A DNA stretch of 64,000 bases. It comes from Ehretia macrophylla (Eukaryota; Streptophyta; Magnoliopsida; Boraginales; Ehretiaceae). Positions 24,079 through 37,904 of the stretch are shown here, in pieces. Location of the stretch: the NCBI GenBank assembly GCA_037974665.1, contig CM075782.1:42026851-42090850 (forward strand), in the 5' to 3' direction. The first letter of the stretch is position 1; each line of letters starts with the position of its first letter. A program made the translations under genes and the position numbers. Below the pieces are notes generated by a model. It saw only the letters and a list, made by a program, of their open reading frames with translations, was not told the origin of the DNA and did no database searches.

Positions 24079-27000
24079 AACACCTGCTTAAGATTAGATA
24101 GATTCATTTTACTTAACTCTTACCTAGTACTTCATAAGCCTGCCGTAGATACCAATCAAAGTAGCAAAACGAGCAATAGGGCGTCTGTCTAGTTAATATC
24201 GGTACAAATCAAAATTAGACCCCAAATTACAACCGGGGTCATTTACAATAACAACAACAAGTAACATAAGAAATAGTCTTCAAAGCAACATATCGTTCAC
24301 AAAATGGCCATAGACAAGTAAAGCACGTAGGGCAAGCAATCACTCCAATGAGTCATCAATAAGCACGTTATCCTCGGGTACCTGTTCCTGGTCTTCTTCA
24401 CCTAAGATGATAAAAGAGGGTGAGTCCTTATGAACTAAGCGAGGGGGAAACGAGAAATACGTTTTGAAACTCTTTTTCTGGTTAACTTATGAAAAATCCT
24501 TTTTGAAAGCATGACATATAACACAAGTAAGTATATAATGTAATATAAAAGTAAAGAAACACAATTACCCGTCTTTCCTCCCCGAGGTCCTCTAGGAACC
24601 AAGCGAGAGTACTTATACACATAGTGAAAAGGATACGGTGAGCTTTTGCTCTCAATTCATTTCCAATAACGGTTATTGCGGCCGACTTCAATTCATACAC
24701 TTATCACGCCAAATGGGTGTACTACGGATGTACCCCGAAATCCTACGACCCAACTCTCTGAGGAAGTCTAGCCCCCAAGTGAGAGAGGAAATTGGACCAT
24801 GGTAGTCACGGTTGCACCGGCAAGCCCGATGCCGCCCGGTGTGCGTGAACGCTACCATGCCAGAATGAAAGGTTGCAACCTTGTATACAATGCACATTTA
24901 TGACATTTAATATATCACATTAGGAGGACAACAAAGTAGGTTGCCTCCGAGCAGTCATAAGATTGCACATTGACAAGTAAACATGCGAGACACGATATGA
25001 CAAGTAATTTCACTTGAAAAGCACAAGGAGTTATATGAATATTAAACGGGCAGCCATGTAACGCATGTAAATCAAGTCATATAACTCATTTCGAAGTTCA
25101 CGTAATCAAATAATAAGATTATCCAACATGCAACGACATTTACGAGGGACCGGGTGCAAGAAAGGCCTACTTGTCAACACGTAATCATCAAAATCATGTT
25201 TAGGGCTATGAGGGAAACTACGGGCAGTCTAGTAATTACATAATCAAACACGATATCCATAGGATCAACACTTAGTGAGTTTACCTAGTCACTAGGGTTT
25301 CAATTCGTGCTACCCGTGCAATTAAGCCCCACGTCATCTCGTAATTAAGCTCAAGCCATGCATTGATTAGTTCAAACACCCACAAGCATTCAAAACAGTC
25401 CACACAACATCCAAATGCCACAATCCCAAGCATTGAATACAACAAGAGAAGCTACAATAATTTTTCTAAGCATATCAATAGGTTAAACCCTCACTGCAAT
25501 GGACTGATTTCTCACAATCATTGAGAAAAGCAAACAAACTCCAATTCCAGTGAACAAGATTTCAAATTAAATCTTAAGGAGTGAACTAAATTCAGAAACA
25601 AACCTTGCATCATTTGGAGTTCGGGTTTAAGAGTTATAGCCAAAACCGTGAGACTGCACAAAACTGTCCAGATTTGTACATATTTCAATACTTGTCATTT
25701 TTTAGGGCCTTAGCGTCAGATTTAGCCTTAGTATATTTCTGACAAAAATGTACAGAACTGAAAATTATAGCAACCTACAAAATTTATTACATTTTAAAGA
25801 TCGTTTACTAGGCCAAAATGGTTTCGCTCTACGGGGTCAGTGAACTGCCAAAAACCTGCTCTATTTTCCCAGATTTTCCAGATTTCGACACATTTTGATA
25901 TTTTACCATTTTAGGGGTCTTAGAGTCAGCATTGGCCTTGGCCTATTTCTACGAAAAATTCTCATAACTGGAAAAACTAGTCATCTACCAATTTTCACCC
26001 ATTTTCAACATCATTTACCTAGCCAAAATTGCTTCGATCCAACAAGTCAGAAAACTGCCCAGATTTGGCGATTCGTCCTATCTTCAAGTTCTAGCCAAAT
26101 ATCTTGCCATGCATGGTTACAAAAGCTCAAGTGCACACATATATGACAAGTACAGAAGTGAATATAGTCATATGAAGGCTTGCATGTGGTTTTTGTAAGC
26201 TTTTTAAAAAGGATTAACCCTCACCTCTTGAAGATTTAGCAAATGAACACAAATGCTCTTCAAAATGCATAAAGGGAGCTTCTTCCTTGCTTGGGCTGCC
26301 ATGGATGAGCTTGGGAGAGATCTTGAGAGCATACTTGAGGTCTTGGAAGGTCATGAGGCAGCCATGGTCGAAATAGAAAGAAAATGAGAGCTTGAGAGGG
26401 TTTTTGAGAGGAAAAATGAAGTTTTAGTGTGTGTGTATGTGTGCTTGGTTTTGCAGAATTTTTGTGTGTCAAATTCCTTCTCAAGTTGCTGAATATTGTG
26501 CCTAGGAAATGTAGTGTGTAATGAATAAGTGCATGAGCATGTTGGAGGCTTAAGAGTTAGCAAAAAGGGCATAGAACTTAGGAAAAGTTATGACATAGTG
26601 TAAGAGAATGTTGGGTAGAATAGAATATTTTATAGTTAGTGGGATTTGTAGAGAATTTGAATTAGGAATATAATATTGGTTAGTGGATTGTGTAGGATTA
26701 TTTTAGTGTCTTGTGCTTTGTGCAGGAATCTTTATTGATTAGTGTACAGGCACGCATTCCTAGGTCTAGGGCACGCACTACGAGGTAAGGCACGCACTTA
26801 AGGTAAATGCACAGATTTTTATGTAAATGCAAGCAATTTTGGGTAAGTGCACGCAAACCAATGCAAGATACGTAATTCAATGCAATGCACGTAAATAAAG
26901 GTATGGCGCTTAAACCTAGGTTAGGGCACGCAGTTCAAGGTTATAGCATATGAAACGAGAAAATGCACACAAATCGAGGTCTTGCACGTAATTCAAGGTC

Positions 27001-27185
27001 AGGGCATGTATGTCTAGGTATGCACGTACATCGAGGATTAGGGCACACAATTCTAAGTCAAGGTACGTATGACGAAGCATGCACGAAAATCAAGACAGGG
27101 CACGCAATCCAAGATCAGTCATATAATTCTGGGTCCAAGGTACGCAAATCGAGGTAAGACACGTTATTCGGGGTCGAGCCTCACA
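24079..27185 (-). repeat. 3' LTR of element B, missing its 3' end
   Basis: Reverse complement of the family LTR from the tract GCTTAAG (rc) to the start TGTGAGGCTCGACC at 27185. About 365 bases are absent at the left junction near 24078, where a short filler (CACCAACACC) separates the two LTR pieces. Otherwise collinear with 30470-30956, then with 31656-34438. Confidence 0.88.
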
Positions 27186-27198
27186 TCTTCCCCTCCTT
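27186..27198 (-). other. Polypurine tract of element B
   Basis: On the minus strand AAGGAGGGGAAGA directly before the 3' LTR, preceded by the family's conserved GAATTTCGGGACGAAATTC. Confidence 0.85.
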
Positions 27199-30074
27199 AA
27201 AAGAATTTCGTCCCGAAATTCATTCTTACTTGTTGAGGTCATTTAGACGGATTCCGACCATTGTTATTTTCCAACTCCGGGTCATCCTTTGCTCTATGAT
27301 CTCTCTTACCACAACGAATTCACTTCCTAGCTTTCTCCAATCATTTAATTCGGTGTGATCCCTACATTTATAGTTCGTTCCTTTGAACGACTCTATTCCT
27401 TCCATTTGATCTTAAGGTCAAATTCATTAACTAAGGTTAGAATCTCCAAACATAGTAATCAAGGCTACATCGATATTCTAACAATACAACTATAACTTCA
27501 AAATCATGACTTATGTCGTGTCAATCTTACATTCATACCTCAAAAGAAATTTCACAATAATTCCATGATCCTATGGTGACATACGCTAATTTCAAGATAA
27601 TAGGTCTATATCCGATTTACATAACCTATCTACTAGCTTCAAAACTGTTATCACCATAGGTCATACACATGTTATGAATTATTTCCACAATACGACCCTA
27701 TTTTTAGGAAGAACTCACCAAACAAACTAATCCATCTCAAGTCGTCATCTATCAATAGTATCATAGTCCCTATCTCGTAGGTACATTAGATTAGCAAATC
27801 TTCTAATGACAAGTCTCTCGGTTACAGGCTCCTATTCACTAACATCCTTTCCCAGCTTCGTTAACCTTCACGCTTGTAATCAAGAAGAAAGACCGTTAAG
27901 ATTCGCTAAACTCAAACTCTAAGGTTTATTAGGTACCACCAACAAATTGCCATTGAAATTGCATAGGTAAACTAATCATGTTACACTAGTTCAACTCTTA
28001 CAAGTAAATTTCATTAGATTGTGATCCACAATCTATTTCCTTATTCAAATCTCTATTTTCAAGTCTCGAGGCTTCAGAATTTCTTTTAATCTTAATCAAA
28101 ACTTCTAAGGCGAATAGTTTCAACCTCAAATAAATTCCACTCACCTCAATCCAAGGTTACATCATACTTAAGAGGACAATGGTCCTACTCACTTAGCGAC
28201 CTAGTCATTCCTTCGAACACTTAATGCCCGCCAATATATCTTCAACATTAATGTTACTAAGCTGGGTTCATCGCCATGTAAGTGATATCAATGCTCTACT
28301 AGGTTACCGGTGATACAACAACAATCCTAGGACTATAAATGGGTACCGAAATGATCGAGCTCATAAGATACTTACACGAGATAACTTCAAGGTTGTATCA
28401 ACATAAGAATTATGACCACGAGGCATCCTTCAACATAACCTAATAGAACTTCAAAAGTAATCAACCACTCATTTAACTATCACTACAAGATCCACCCCTC
28501 TATTCAACGACCACAATTCGAAGTCTACCAATCGCTAGTTTCTAGACGTGAAACGGTACACATAGATACGGTGGTCTAACAATAGTCTCTTGGGTCATTA
28601 TGGCTCTAATTCATCTCTATCTTAACTATATGAAATCTTACTCCTCTCATTTACATGTTCAACTAGCTAAGAGCATCAAGACTCATCGACCTTTGGTCCT
28701 AGGGTTCACCATGAATCATCATGCATACTCACTATTAGCTATTTAGGATTACTAATCATACCCTAACGACTCCACTTTGCAACCAGATGCTTAATATCAT
28801 TTCCATGGTTTATATACCAGGTCCATCGGTATTACTTAGGGATATATGTTTCCTAACATCCTCTAAGGTATCCAAACAACGAGTGCATAGATTGACTTAC
28901 TTGCATAATTACAACTAAATCCGAGAGGTACCAAATTAATACCATGATTCTAAATATCACCGATATCCAACTTAGGACCTTTAGCAACATTAGTCATCTA
29001 ATGCATAATTCAATTCCTCACACTTCTATTCGACCTAACATTTTAGGTGTAGTTTTCCAAACACGAGTTCTAGCTACATGAATTCCTCAATTCCAACATC
29101 CCTATATCTTATTATACTAAAGAATCATCAATCTTGTTAAACTCAATATCCAAGGTTACCTACATGTCTTGAGGTTATCCATTGTTAAGTTACTTAAATA
29201 CGTTATCCATGACTTAATAATCTAACCCCTAAAAGTAACTATTGTCAACTTTCACGAATTCATCTCTTAATTTCTAGGTCACGATCTTACCATTTAGTGA
29301 ACTTGAAACTCGCTAGTATACACCATATCAGATTCATCAATGCTTCATTCCAATCAAGTAAGGATTCAATCGTACAAGTATATTGCTAACTTCTTAGATA
29401 GCCTATCAAGCCAATTTTAAGGTGTGAGAAATGGATTCAAAGCAACCTCAAAGTCAACTTCCACTATAAGCATATAAATATATATTACTCCACATGTCCA
29501 ATAGTATACTCTTATGTCTTAAGGAAAGTTGTATGTCCTTAACATTAATTCTTGAACCACAATTAGAAGAACGGTTTAACAGAATCAAGAACTTTATGGA
29601 TATAATCATAGGTATGGGTATTCCAAAGATAAGGGGATAATTTTACCTCAACATTTATACATGTGCTACGCATTTTATATATGCATATCCAATAATTGAT
29701 ACGATCCATCGACTACCTGTGAAGATGCGAGAAATCTCTAACCGAGCCTTTTCGTTTGTCCTGCACAAATTCACTTCCCTAAAAGTCCTAATCCTAACTA
29801 TCTATGTGTATAAACAGTCAATCACAGTTATATAACATGCACATGTATCAAGGAAGGAGTATAAAAGCATGCATGCATTATTCAGGGCACTAATATGTCG
29901 GTGTACATGACACATAATACATATCGTCCACAAAGGCACATAATATTCAATGCTCAAGACAATTAAAGCACATTAGCACACATTAACACATATAAACAAG
30001 ACATCACAATTACCTTAGGGCTTCTACCCATGGTCCGAGAGTTGAACCCGGCTAACGCCTAGTTAGCAAACTAA

Positions 30075-30086
30075 GCTCTTATACCA
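30075..30086 (-). other. Primer-binding site of element B
   Basis: On the minus strand TGGTATAAGAGC, one mismatch to the tRNA-iMet PBS, 13 bases from the LTR edge. Confidence 0.82.
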
Positions 30087-30099
30087 ATCTAGTATAGGG

Positions 30100-33000
30100 T
30101 GTCACGCCCCAACCCGACCTATAGAGGTTAGACTAGGGTGTGATCTAAACATTCATATCATTTCATGTACTTAATCGTTCATTAAGGTTTAACGCTTAAC
30201 GTTAGCCTAGAACTCTAAAATTCTCCAGAAAATCGGCATCATAACGGCTGAAATTGGCTCCTTAGTTTGACCTAATTTCCTAAATGCCTCAAAACTTTCA
30301 ATCTCAAATTCGATTTCAACTAAGATTACTATTTATCACCAATTGAAATGCCTACTAGTTATTTCGAAGTCTCATTCGATTAACAACCTAGCATGGTAAC
30401 TATGTCTCGTTTGTTTGTCAATCCTTGTTACAAAAGTACTTGTTGATCTTAGCTTACCAATGAGTACCTGCTTAAGATTAGATAGATTCATTTTACTTAA
30501 CTCTTACCTAGTACTCCATAAGCCTGCAATAGATACCAATCAAAGTAGCAAAACGAAAAATAGGGTGTCTGTCTAGTTAATATTGGTACAAATCAAAATT
30601 AGACCCCAAATTACAACGGGGGTCATTTACAATAACGACAACAAGTAACATAAGAAATAGTCTTCAAAGCAACATATCATTCACAAAAATGGCCATAGAC
30701 AAGTAAAGCACGTAAGGCAAGCAATCACTCCAAGGAGTCATCAATAAGCACGTTATCCTCGGGTACCTGATCCTGGTCTTCTTCACCTGAGATGATAAAA
30801 GAGGGTGAGTCCTTATGAACTCAGCGAAGGGGAAACGAAAAATACATTTTGAAACTCTTTTTCCGGTTAACTTATGAAAAACCCTTTTTACAAGCATGAC
30901 ATATAACACAAGTAAGTATATAACGTAATATAAAAGTAAAGAAACACAATTACCCGATAACAGCTGTAGTTAGGACCTTTTTGTTTGACCTAATTTCTAA
31001 ACACCTCGATTATTCCAATCATTAATCCAATTTCATTAAGGACTCCTATTTTGTTATCAACCGATATGCCTACCAGTCTATCTTGAAAGTCTCGTATGGT
31101 TAATAAGCCTAGCATGATAACTATGTCCCGTTTATTTATCAATTTCCTATCATGCAAATACCTATTATTCTTTAGTTTACAAATAAGCACCTAAGTGGAA
31201 TTAGATAGAATTGACTTAGTTAATTTTTCACCTAGTGGTTTAATTGCCTACGATAGCTACTATTCAAGATAATGAAAGCAAATAACCAAATAAGAAGTTT
31301 GTCCAGTTATAGATAGTACAATCCCAAAATTAGACCCAAATTACAACGGGGTCATTTACATCAATAACATGAATAGTTTGCAATCAAACACAACATCCAT
31401 AGAGCAACCACTTTCAAGCAAATCACAAAAGCACGTAGTCACTCCAAGGAATCATCAACAAGCACATTTACTTCGGGTACTTGTTCCAAATCTGTTGCAC
31501 CTGTGACAAAAAAGAGGGTGAGTCCTTATGAACTCAGCGAGGGGGAACAAGAAATACGTTTTGAAACTCTTTTTCCAGTTCAACTTATGAAAAACCATTT
31601 TTGAAAACATGAATATAACACAAGTTTATAATGTAATATAAAAGTAAAAGAACACAATTACCTGACTTTCCTCCCCGAAGTTCTCTAGGAACCAAGTGAG
31701 AGTACTTATACACATAGTGAAAAGGATACGATGAGCTTTTGCTCTTAGTTCATTTCCAGTTTCAGTTGTTGGGGCCGACTTCAAATCATCCACTTATCAC
31801 GCCAAATGGGTGTACTCCGGATGTACCCCGAAATCCTACGACCCAACTCTCCGAGGAAGTCTAGCCCCCAAGCGAGAGAGGGAATTGGACAATGGTAGTC
31901 ACGGTTGCACCGGCAAGCCCGATGCCGCCCGGTGTGCGTGAACACTACCACGCGAGAATGAAAGGTTGCAACCTTGTATGCAATGCACATTTATGACATT
32001 TATTATATCACATTTGGATGACAACAAAGTAGGTTGCCTCCGAGCAGTCATAAGATTGCACATTGACAGTTAAACACGCGAGGCACGATATGACAAGTAA
32101 ATTCACTTGAAAAGCACATGGAGTTATATGAATATTAAACGGGCAGCCATGTAACGCATGTAAATCAAGTCATATAACTCATTTCAAAGTTCACGTAATC
32201 AAATAATAAGATTGTTCATCATGCAACGACATCTACGTGGGACCGGGTGCAAGAAAGGCCTACTTATCAACATGTAATCATCGAATCATATTTAGGGCTA
32301 CAAGGGCAACTACGGGCAGCCTACTAAACACATAATCAAACACAATATCCAAAGGATCAACACTTAGCGAGTTTACCTAGTTACTAGGGTTTCAATTCAT
32401 ACTTACCCGTGCGATTAAGCCCCAAGTCATCTCGTAATTAAGCTCAAGCCATGTATTGATTAAATTAAACACACTCAACCAATCAAAACAATCCACACAA
32501 CATCCAAATGCCACATTCCCAAGCACTTAATACGACAAGAGAAGCTACAATAATTTTTCTAAGCATATCAATAGGTGAAACCCTCACTGCAATGGACTGT
32601 TTTATCACAATCATTGGGACAAGAAAACAATCTCCAATTCCAGTGAATAATATGTCAAATTAAAGCTTAAGTAGTGATCAAAATGCAGAAATAAACCTCA
32701 CATCATTTGGAGTTCGGGTTCAAGAGTTATAGCCAAAACAGTGAGACTACACAAAACTGTCCAGATTTGTATACATTTCAATACTTGTCATTTTCGAGGG
32801 CCTTAGGGTCAGATTTAGCCTTAGTCGATTTCTGACAAAAATGTCCATAACAGAAAAATATAGCTGTACACCAAATTTCATACATTTTTTTATATCATTT
32901 AATAAGTCACAACTGGTTCGTTCTACAAGGTCAGTGAATCTGCCAAAACCTGCTTCATTTTTCCAGACTTTCCAGATTTGGACACATTTTGATATTTTGC

Positions 33001-34438
33001 CATTTTGAGGACCTTAGAATCAAAATTATCTTTGGCCTATTTCTACAAAAAAATTCTCAGAACTGGCAAAACTAGTCACCTACCAATTTTCACGCATTGT
33101 CAACATCTTTTACCTTGTCAAAATCACCTCGCACCAACAAGGCAGAAGGCTGTTATATAACCGATTTCATCTATCATCACATTCTAGCCAAAAATCTTGC
33201 CATGCATGTTTACAAAAACTCATGAACACACATATATCTCAAGTACAGAAGTAAAGATAGACATTTAAGGGCATGCATGTGGATTTTGAAAGAATTTCAA
33301 GAAGTTTTAGCCCTCACCTTAGCAAGACAATAGATGAAGATGCACAATGCTCTTGAAGATGCACCAATGGAGCTTCTTTCTTGCTTCTTGCTTGCTTGGG
33401 CTGCTATGGCCGAGCTTGGGAGAGATCTTAAGAGTGAGCTTGAGGTCTTGGAAGCTCAACAGAAGCCATGGCCGAAAATGAGAGAGAAGGAGAGATAATG
33501 AGAGCTTGAGAGAATTTTTGAGAGGAAAATGAAATGTGATGAGTTGTGTGTGTGTGTCAGCCTTAAGGCCTTCAAATCTGAATTTTTCTTTGTCAATTAT
33601 GCAATTTGAATTGTGAGAAGCATGCTTGGTGATTTGGTCGAGAATGGGAAGGGTTTGGGTGAGGTTTTTATTATTATTTTTTTGTATTGTCATGCATTTG
33701 TCTATCCTATGTTGCATTGTGTTTTGTACTTGTCATAGGAATGTTTAGATAATAGGAAAGTGCTTAGGTTTTAGCATGTGTGTAAGAGAATGTTGGGTAT
33801 TTAGGATTTTAGGTAGAATAGAATATAGGATATGTTTAGAGGTTTGTGAGATTTTGTCTTGTAGTGAGTTTAAAATATAATATTTAGGTGTTAGTGGATT
33901 TTGTAGAGATTTGAATTAGGATTATAATAATAGTTAGTGGTGTTTGTAGGATTATTTTATAGTCTAGTGCTTTGTGTAGGATTCTTTATTGATTAGCGTG
34001 CGGGTACGCTTTTCTAGGTCTAGGGCACGGACTACGAGATACGCACAGAAATCTATACGAGGCACGAATCACGAGGTAGACACGTACTTTATGACTAAGG
34101 CACGTACTTCAAGACTAATGCATGCAATTCTAGGTGAATGCATGCAAACCAATGCAAGGCACGCAAATCAAGGCACGACTTTATATCTAGGTTAAGGTAC
34201 GCAGTTCAAGGTTAGGGCACACAAAACGAGGTAACGCACTTACATTGAGGTCAGGGTACGTATATCTAGGTATCGTACGTCAGTAGGGGATTAGGACACA
34301 CCATTCTAGGTCAAGGCACGAATGACGAAGCATGCACGAAAACCAAGACAAGACACGTAGTCTAAGGTCGGTCATACAATTCTGGGTCTAAGGCACGGAA
34401 ATCTAGGTAACACACGTTATTCGGGGTCAGGCCTCACA
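30100..34438 (-). repeat. 5' LTR of element B, chimeric with internal duplication
   Basis: 30100-30956 is the 3' part of an LTR like that at 24079-27185. At 30956/30957 the sequence jumps back by about 720 bases of LTR coordinate and continues with a different subfamily (30957-34438) related to the outer solo LTR. The stretch equivalent to 30240-30956 is therefore present twice in diverged form. It ends GGCCTCACA at 34438, the normal LTR start. Confidence 0.82.
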
Positions 34439-37400
34439 TCATTAATTAATCCTACAACTCCCACTAACTAATATTAAATTACTTATTCAACCCACTAGAA
34501 GACGAAATTGCACCAAAGGCTAGACATTCTTATTCTTTATTCCTTATTCTTTTGCACTTTCCAAACACACAATTAAATAATGCTCAAAAGATGACAAAAA
34601 TTCAGATTTGCAAACACCCTTGGCTGACCTCTTGGACCCTTGCCATGATAGGTGATTCAAACATCAAGCTTCTTGAAGACACAAATCTGAAATTTGTATG
34701 CCCAAGGCCGACACATGCTTCAACATTTGCAAAAGCTTTCATTTTTCCTTCATTTCTCTCAATTCCTCTCATTCTTCTCTCTCCCTTTCATTCTTCTCTC
34801 TCTCTCTCGGCCCTAGCTGAATATTGTAGACACCATAGCTCATCTTCATTACTCCATGGTTCATCAAGGCAAGCAAGAAGCTAGGGAGCTCGACTAAGCA
34901 AGCTAGGCTGCAAGAAACACACATGCAAGCTCTTTGAATCTCCATTTCGGCTTAGGTGAGTTTGCTAGCTTCCATTTCTTTTCTTCTTGTTCTAACCACA
35001 TGCACCTACTAAGAACTTGGTTACTAAGCTAGGAAACTAGAGAAAAATCGAGTGGTGTCTCGGCTAAGCAAGAAAAAAGGTCAACTTTCTACTTCACCAA
35101 GAGTCTTGTGCATCTTCTTGTTGTTTTGCTAATGTGAGGGCTAAAACTTCTTGAAACATCTTTCAAAAAACCACATGCATACTCTTAAATGTCTATCTTT
35201 ACTTCTGTACTTGAGATATATGTGTGTTCATAAGCTTTTATAGCCATGCATGGCAAGATTGTTGGCTAGAATGTGATGATAGATGAAGTCGTGTTTGTAA
35301 CAGCTCTCTGTCTTGTTGGTGCAAGGTGAGTTTGGCTAGGTAAATGATGTTGAAAATGCATGAAAATTGGTTAGTAACTATTTTTTCAAGTTCTGAACAT
35401 CTTTTACAGAAATAGGCCAAAGCTAAATCTGAATCTAAAGTCCTCAAAATGGCAAATCATTAAAATGTGTCTAAATCTGGAAAGTCTGGAAAAATGAAGC
35501 AGGTTTTGGCAGATTCACTGACCTTGTAGAACGAACTAGTTTTTACTTAATAAATGATATCCAAAATGCATGAAATTTGGTGTGCTGCTATATTTTTCAG
35601 TTCTCGACATTTTGGTCAGAAATGGACGAAGGATAAATCTGAGTCTAAGAACAACAAAAACGACAACTATTTCAATGTGTGCGAATCTGGACAGTTTTGT
35701 GCAGTCTCACTGTTTTGGCTATAACCATTGAACCCGAACTCCAAATGATGCGAGGTTTATTTATAAATTTAGTTCACATCTTAAGCTTTAATTTGACATC
35801 TTAGTCACTAGAATTGGAGATTGTTTGCTTGTCTTAATGATTGTGAGAATACAGCCCATTGCAGTGAGGGTTTCATTTAGTGATATGTTTAGAAAAATTA
35901 TTGTAGCTTCTCTTGTTGTATTAAATGCCTGGGATTGTGGTATTTGGATGTTGTGTGGACTGTTTTGAATACTTGAGGGTGTTTGAATTAATTGATGCAT
36001 GGCTTGAGATTGATTTTGAGATGACTTGGGGCTTAATTGCACGGGTAAGCACGAATTGGAATCCTAGTAACTAGGTGAATTTGCTAAGTGTTGATCCTTT
36101 GGATGTTTTGTTGGATTATGTGTTTAGTAGGCTACCCGTAGTTGCCCCTGTATCCCTAAATATGATTTTGATGATTTCATGTTGATAAGTAGGCTTTTCT
36201 TGCACCCGGTCCCGCGTAGATGCCGTTGCATGATGAATAATCTTATTATTTGATTACGTGAACTTTGAAATGAGTTATATGACTTGATTTACATGCGTTA
36301 CATGACTACCCGTTTAATGTTCATATAACTCCATGTGCCTTTCAAGTGAAATTACTTGTCTTATCATGCCTCTCTTGTTTACTTGTCAATGTGCAATCTT
36401 ATGACTGCTCGAAGGTAACCTACTTTGTTGTCCTCCTAATGTGATATATTAAATGTCATAAATGTGCATTGCATACAAGGTTGCAACCTTTCATTCTAGC
36501 GTGGTAGCATTTACGCACACCGGGCGGCATCGGGCTTGCCGGTGCAACCATGACTACCATTGTCCAATTCCCTCTCTTGCTTGGGGGCTAGACTTCCTCA
36601 GAGAGTTGGGTCGTAGGATTTCGGGGTACATCCGGAGTATACTCATTTGGCGTGATAAGGGGATGATTTGAAGCCGGCCGCAACAACTGATACTGAAAAT
36701 GAACTGAGAGCAAAAGCTCACCGTATCCTTTTCACTATGTGTATAAGTACTCTCGCTTGGTTCCTAGAGGACCTCGGGGAGGAAAGACAGGTAATTGTGT
36801 TCCTTTACTTTTATATCATGTTATGTACTTACTTGTGATATATTCATGCTTGCAAAAAAGGGTTTTCATAAGTTGAACCAGAAAATGAGTTTCAAAACCT
36901 ATTTCTCGTTTTCCCTTGCTGAGTTTATAAGAACTCACCCTCTTTTATCATCTCAGGTGAAGAAGATTAAGAACAGGTACCCGAGGACGACGTGTCTAAC
37001 GATGATTCCTTGGAATGATTGCCTGTCCTATGTGCTTTGCTTGATTATGGCCATTGTGAACACTATGCTGCTTGAAGACTATTTCTTTTCATGTTGCTTG
37101 ATGTTTGTAATGTAAAAGACCCTCGTTGTAATTTGGGGTCTAATTTTGGCTTGTACTGATAATAACTAGACAGACACTACTATGGTCGTTTTGCTATCGT
37201 TACCGGTTACTATCTATCATAGGATTATGAAGTATCAAGTGAGGACTAAGTAAAATGAACCTATCCAATCTTAAGCAGGTACTCATTGTCAAGCTAAGGT
37301 CAACAGGTACTTTTGTAACGAGGATTAACAAACAAACGAGACATAGTATCATGCTAGGTTATTAATCAGACGAGACATCAAGATAACTAGTAGGCGTTTC

Positions 37401-37632
37401 ATTTGGTGGTAAATAGTAATCTTAGTTGGAAGTGAAATTTGAGGCGTCTAGAGAACTAGGTCAAACCAAAGAGCCAAATTACAGCCGTTATGCTGTCGGT
37501 TTTCCGAAAAATTATGGAGTTTAGGCTAAAATGTTAAGTGTTAAACTTTCATGAATAGTTAAGTACGAGATAGACTTGAATGTTTAGATCACACCCTAGT
37601 CTAACCTTTATAGGCCGGGTTGGGGCGTGACA
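34439..37632 (+). repeat. 5' LTR of element C, from about base 245 onward
   Basis: Begins at TCATTAATTAATCC, equivalent to 23115, and runs to CGTGACA at 37632. About 120 bases present in other copies are missing near 34635-34650. Otherwise collinear with the 3' LTR. Confidence 0.88.
36742..36749 (+). promoter_or_regulatory. Candidate LTR TATA box (element C, 5' LTR)
   Basis: TATAAGTA, in the same context as in element A. No direct evidence of transcription start. Confidence 0.35.
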
Positions 37633-37648
37633 CCTTATAGAAGAAGAA

Positions 37649-37660
37649 TGGTATCAGAGC
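37649..37660 (+). other. Primer-binding site of element C
   Basis: TGGTATCAGAGC, an exact match to the plant tRNA-iMet PBS, 16 bases after the 5' LTR. Confidence 0.92.
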
Positions 37661-37904
37661 TTAGATTGCTTAAGCTGGGTTTAACTCTCGAACCATGGGT
37701 AGGAGCCCTAAGGTAATTAGGATGACTTGTCTATATGTTATTGTGTGATAATATTAATTGTGCCTTCTATGTTCTATGTGCTTAAGTGATTAACATGTCT
37801 TAATTGTTTCTAGAATTGTGGATCTATATTATGTTGCATATCTTATACATTAAATTCTTGTTGTCATATTTCAATAAATTGTGCATCGTAATCTGTGCCA
37901 ATAG

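Larger units (their letters stand above)
27186..30099 (-). other. Non-coding interior of element B (2.9 kb)
   Basis: No open frame of 60 codons on either strand, in contrast to the 4.5-kb gag-pol of its relatives. Only the leader next to the PBS (about 29980-30099; it shares CTCGGACCATGGGTAGAAGC with element A) and the last 40 or so bases before the polypurine tract match the coding elements. The rest is AT-rich, shows no obvious tandem structure, and I recognise nothing in it. Distant decayed gag-pol cannot be wholly excluded by eye. Confidence 0.75.
24079..34438 (-). mobile_element. Element B: minus-strand, non-coding (LARD-like) retrotransposon, left end truncated
   Basis: Reading on the minus strand: 5' LTR (34438 back to 30100, rearranged), PBS, a 2.9-kb interior without open frames, a polypurine tract, and a 3' LTR lacking its last 365 or so bases. 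The ends, PBS, about 110 bases of leader and about 40 bases before the 3' LTR are shared with the coding elements; the rest of the interior is unrelated to gag-pol. This is the architecture of a non-autonomous LARD that would use proteins supplied by a coding relative. Its right end (GCCTCACA) joins C-type LTR at 34439. No matching left TSD survives. Confidence 0.85.

Noticed and set aside
27186-30099. Possible host gene or antisense env-like gene inside element B
   Set aside because: No open frame of 60 codons on either strand and no splice-compatible exons that I could recognise. It is bounded exactly by retroelement PBS and polypurine tract.
36462-36671. Recurring open frame of about 69 codons in several LTRs (MCIAYKVATFHS...; also at 44842, and reversed at 24688 and 31781)
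   Set aside because: It recurs because the LTRs are copies of one sequence. In the LTRs of element A one extra base breaks the frame, and the D LTRs are also different. No domain or coding signature was seen.
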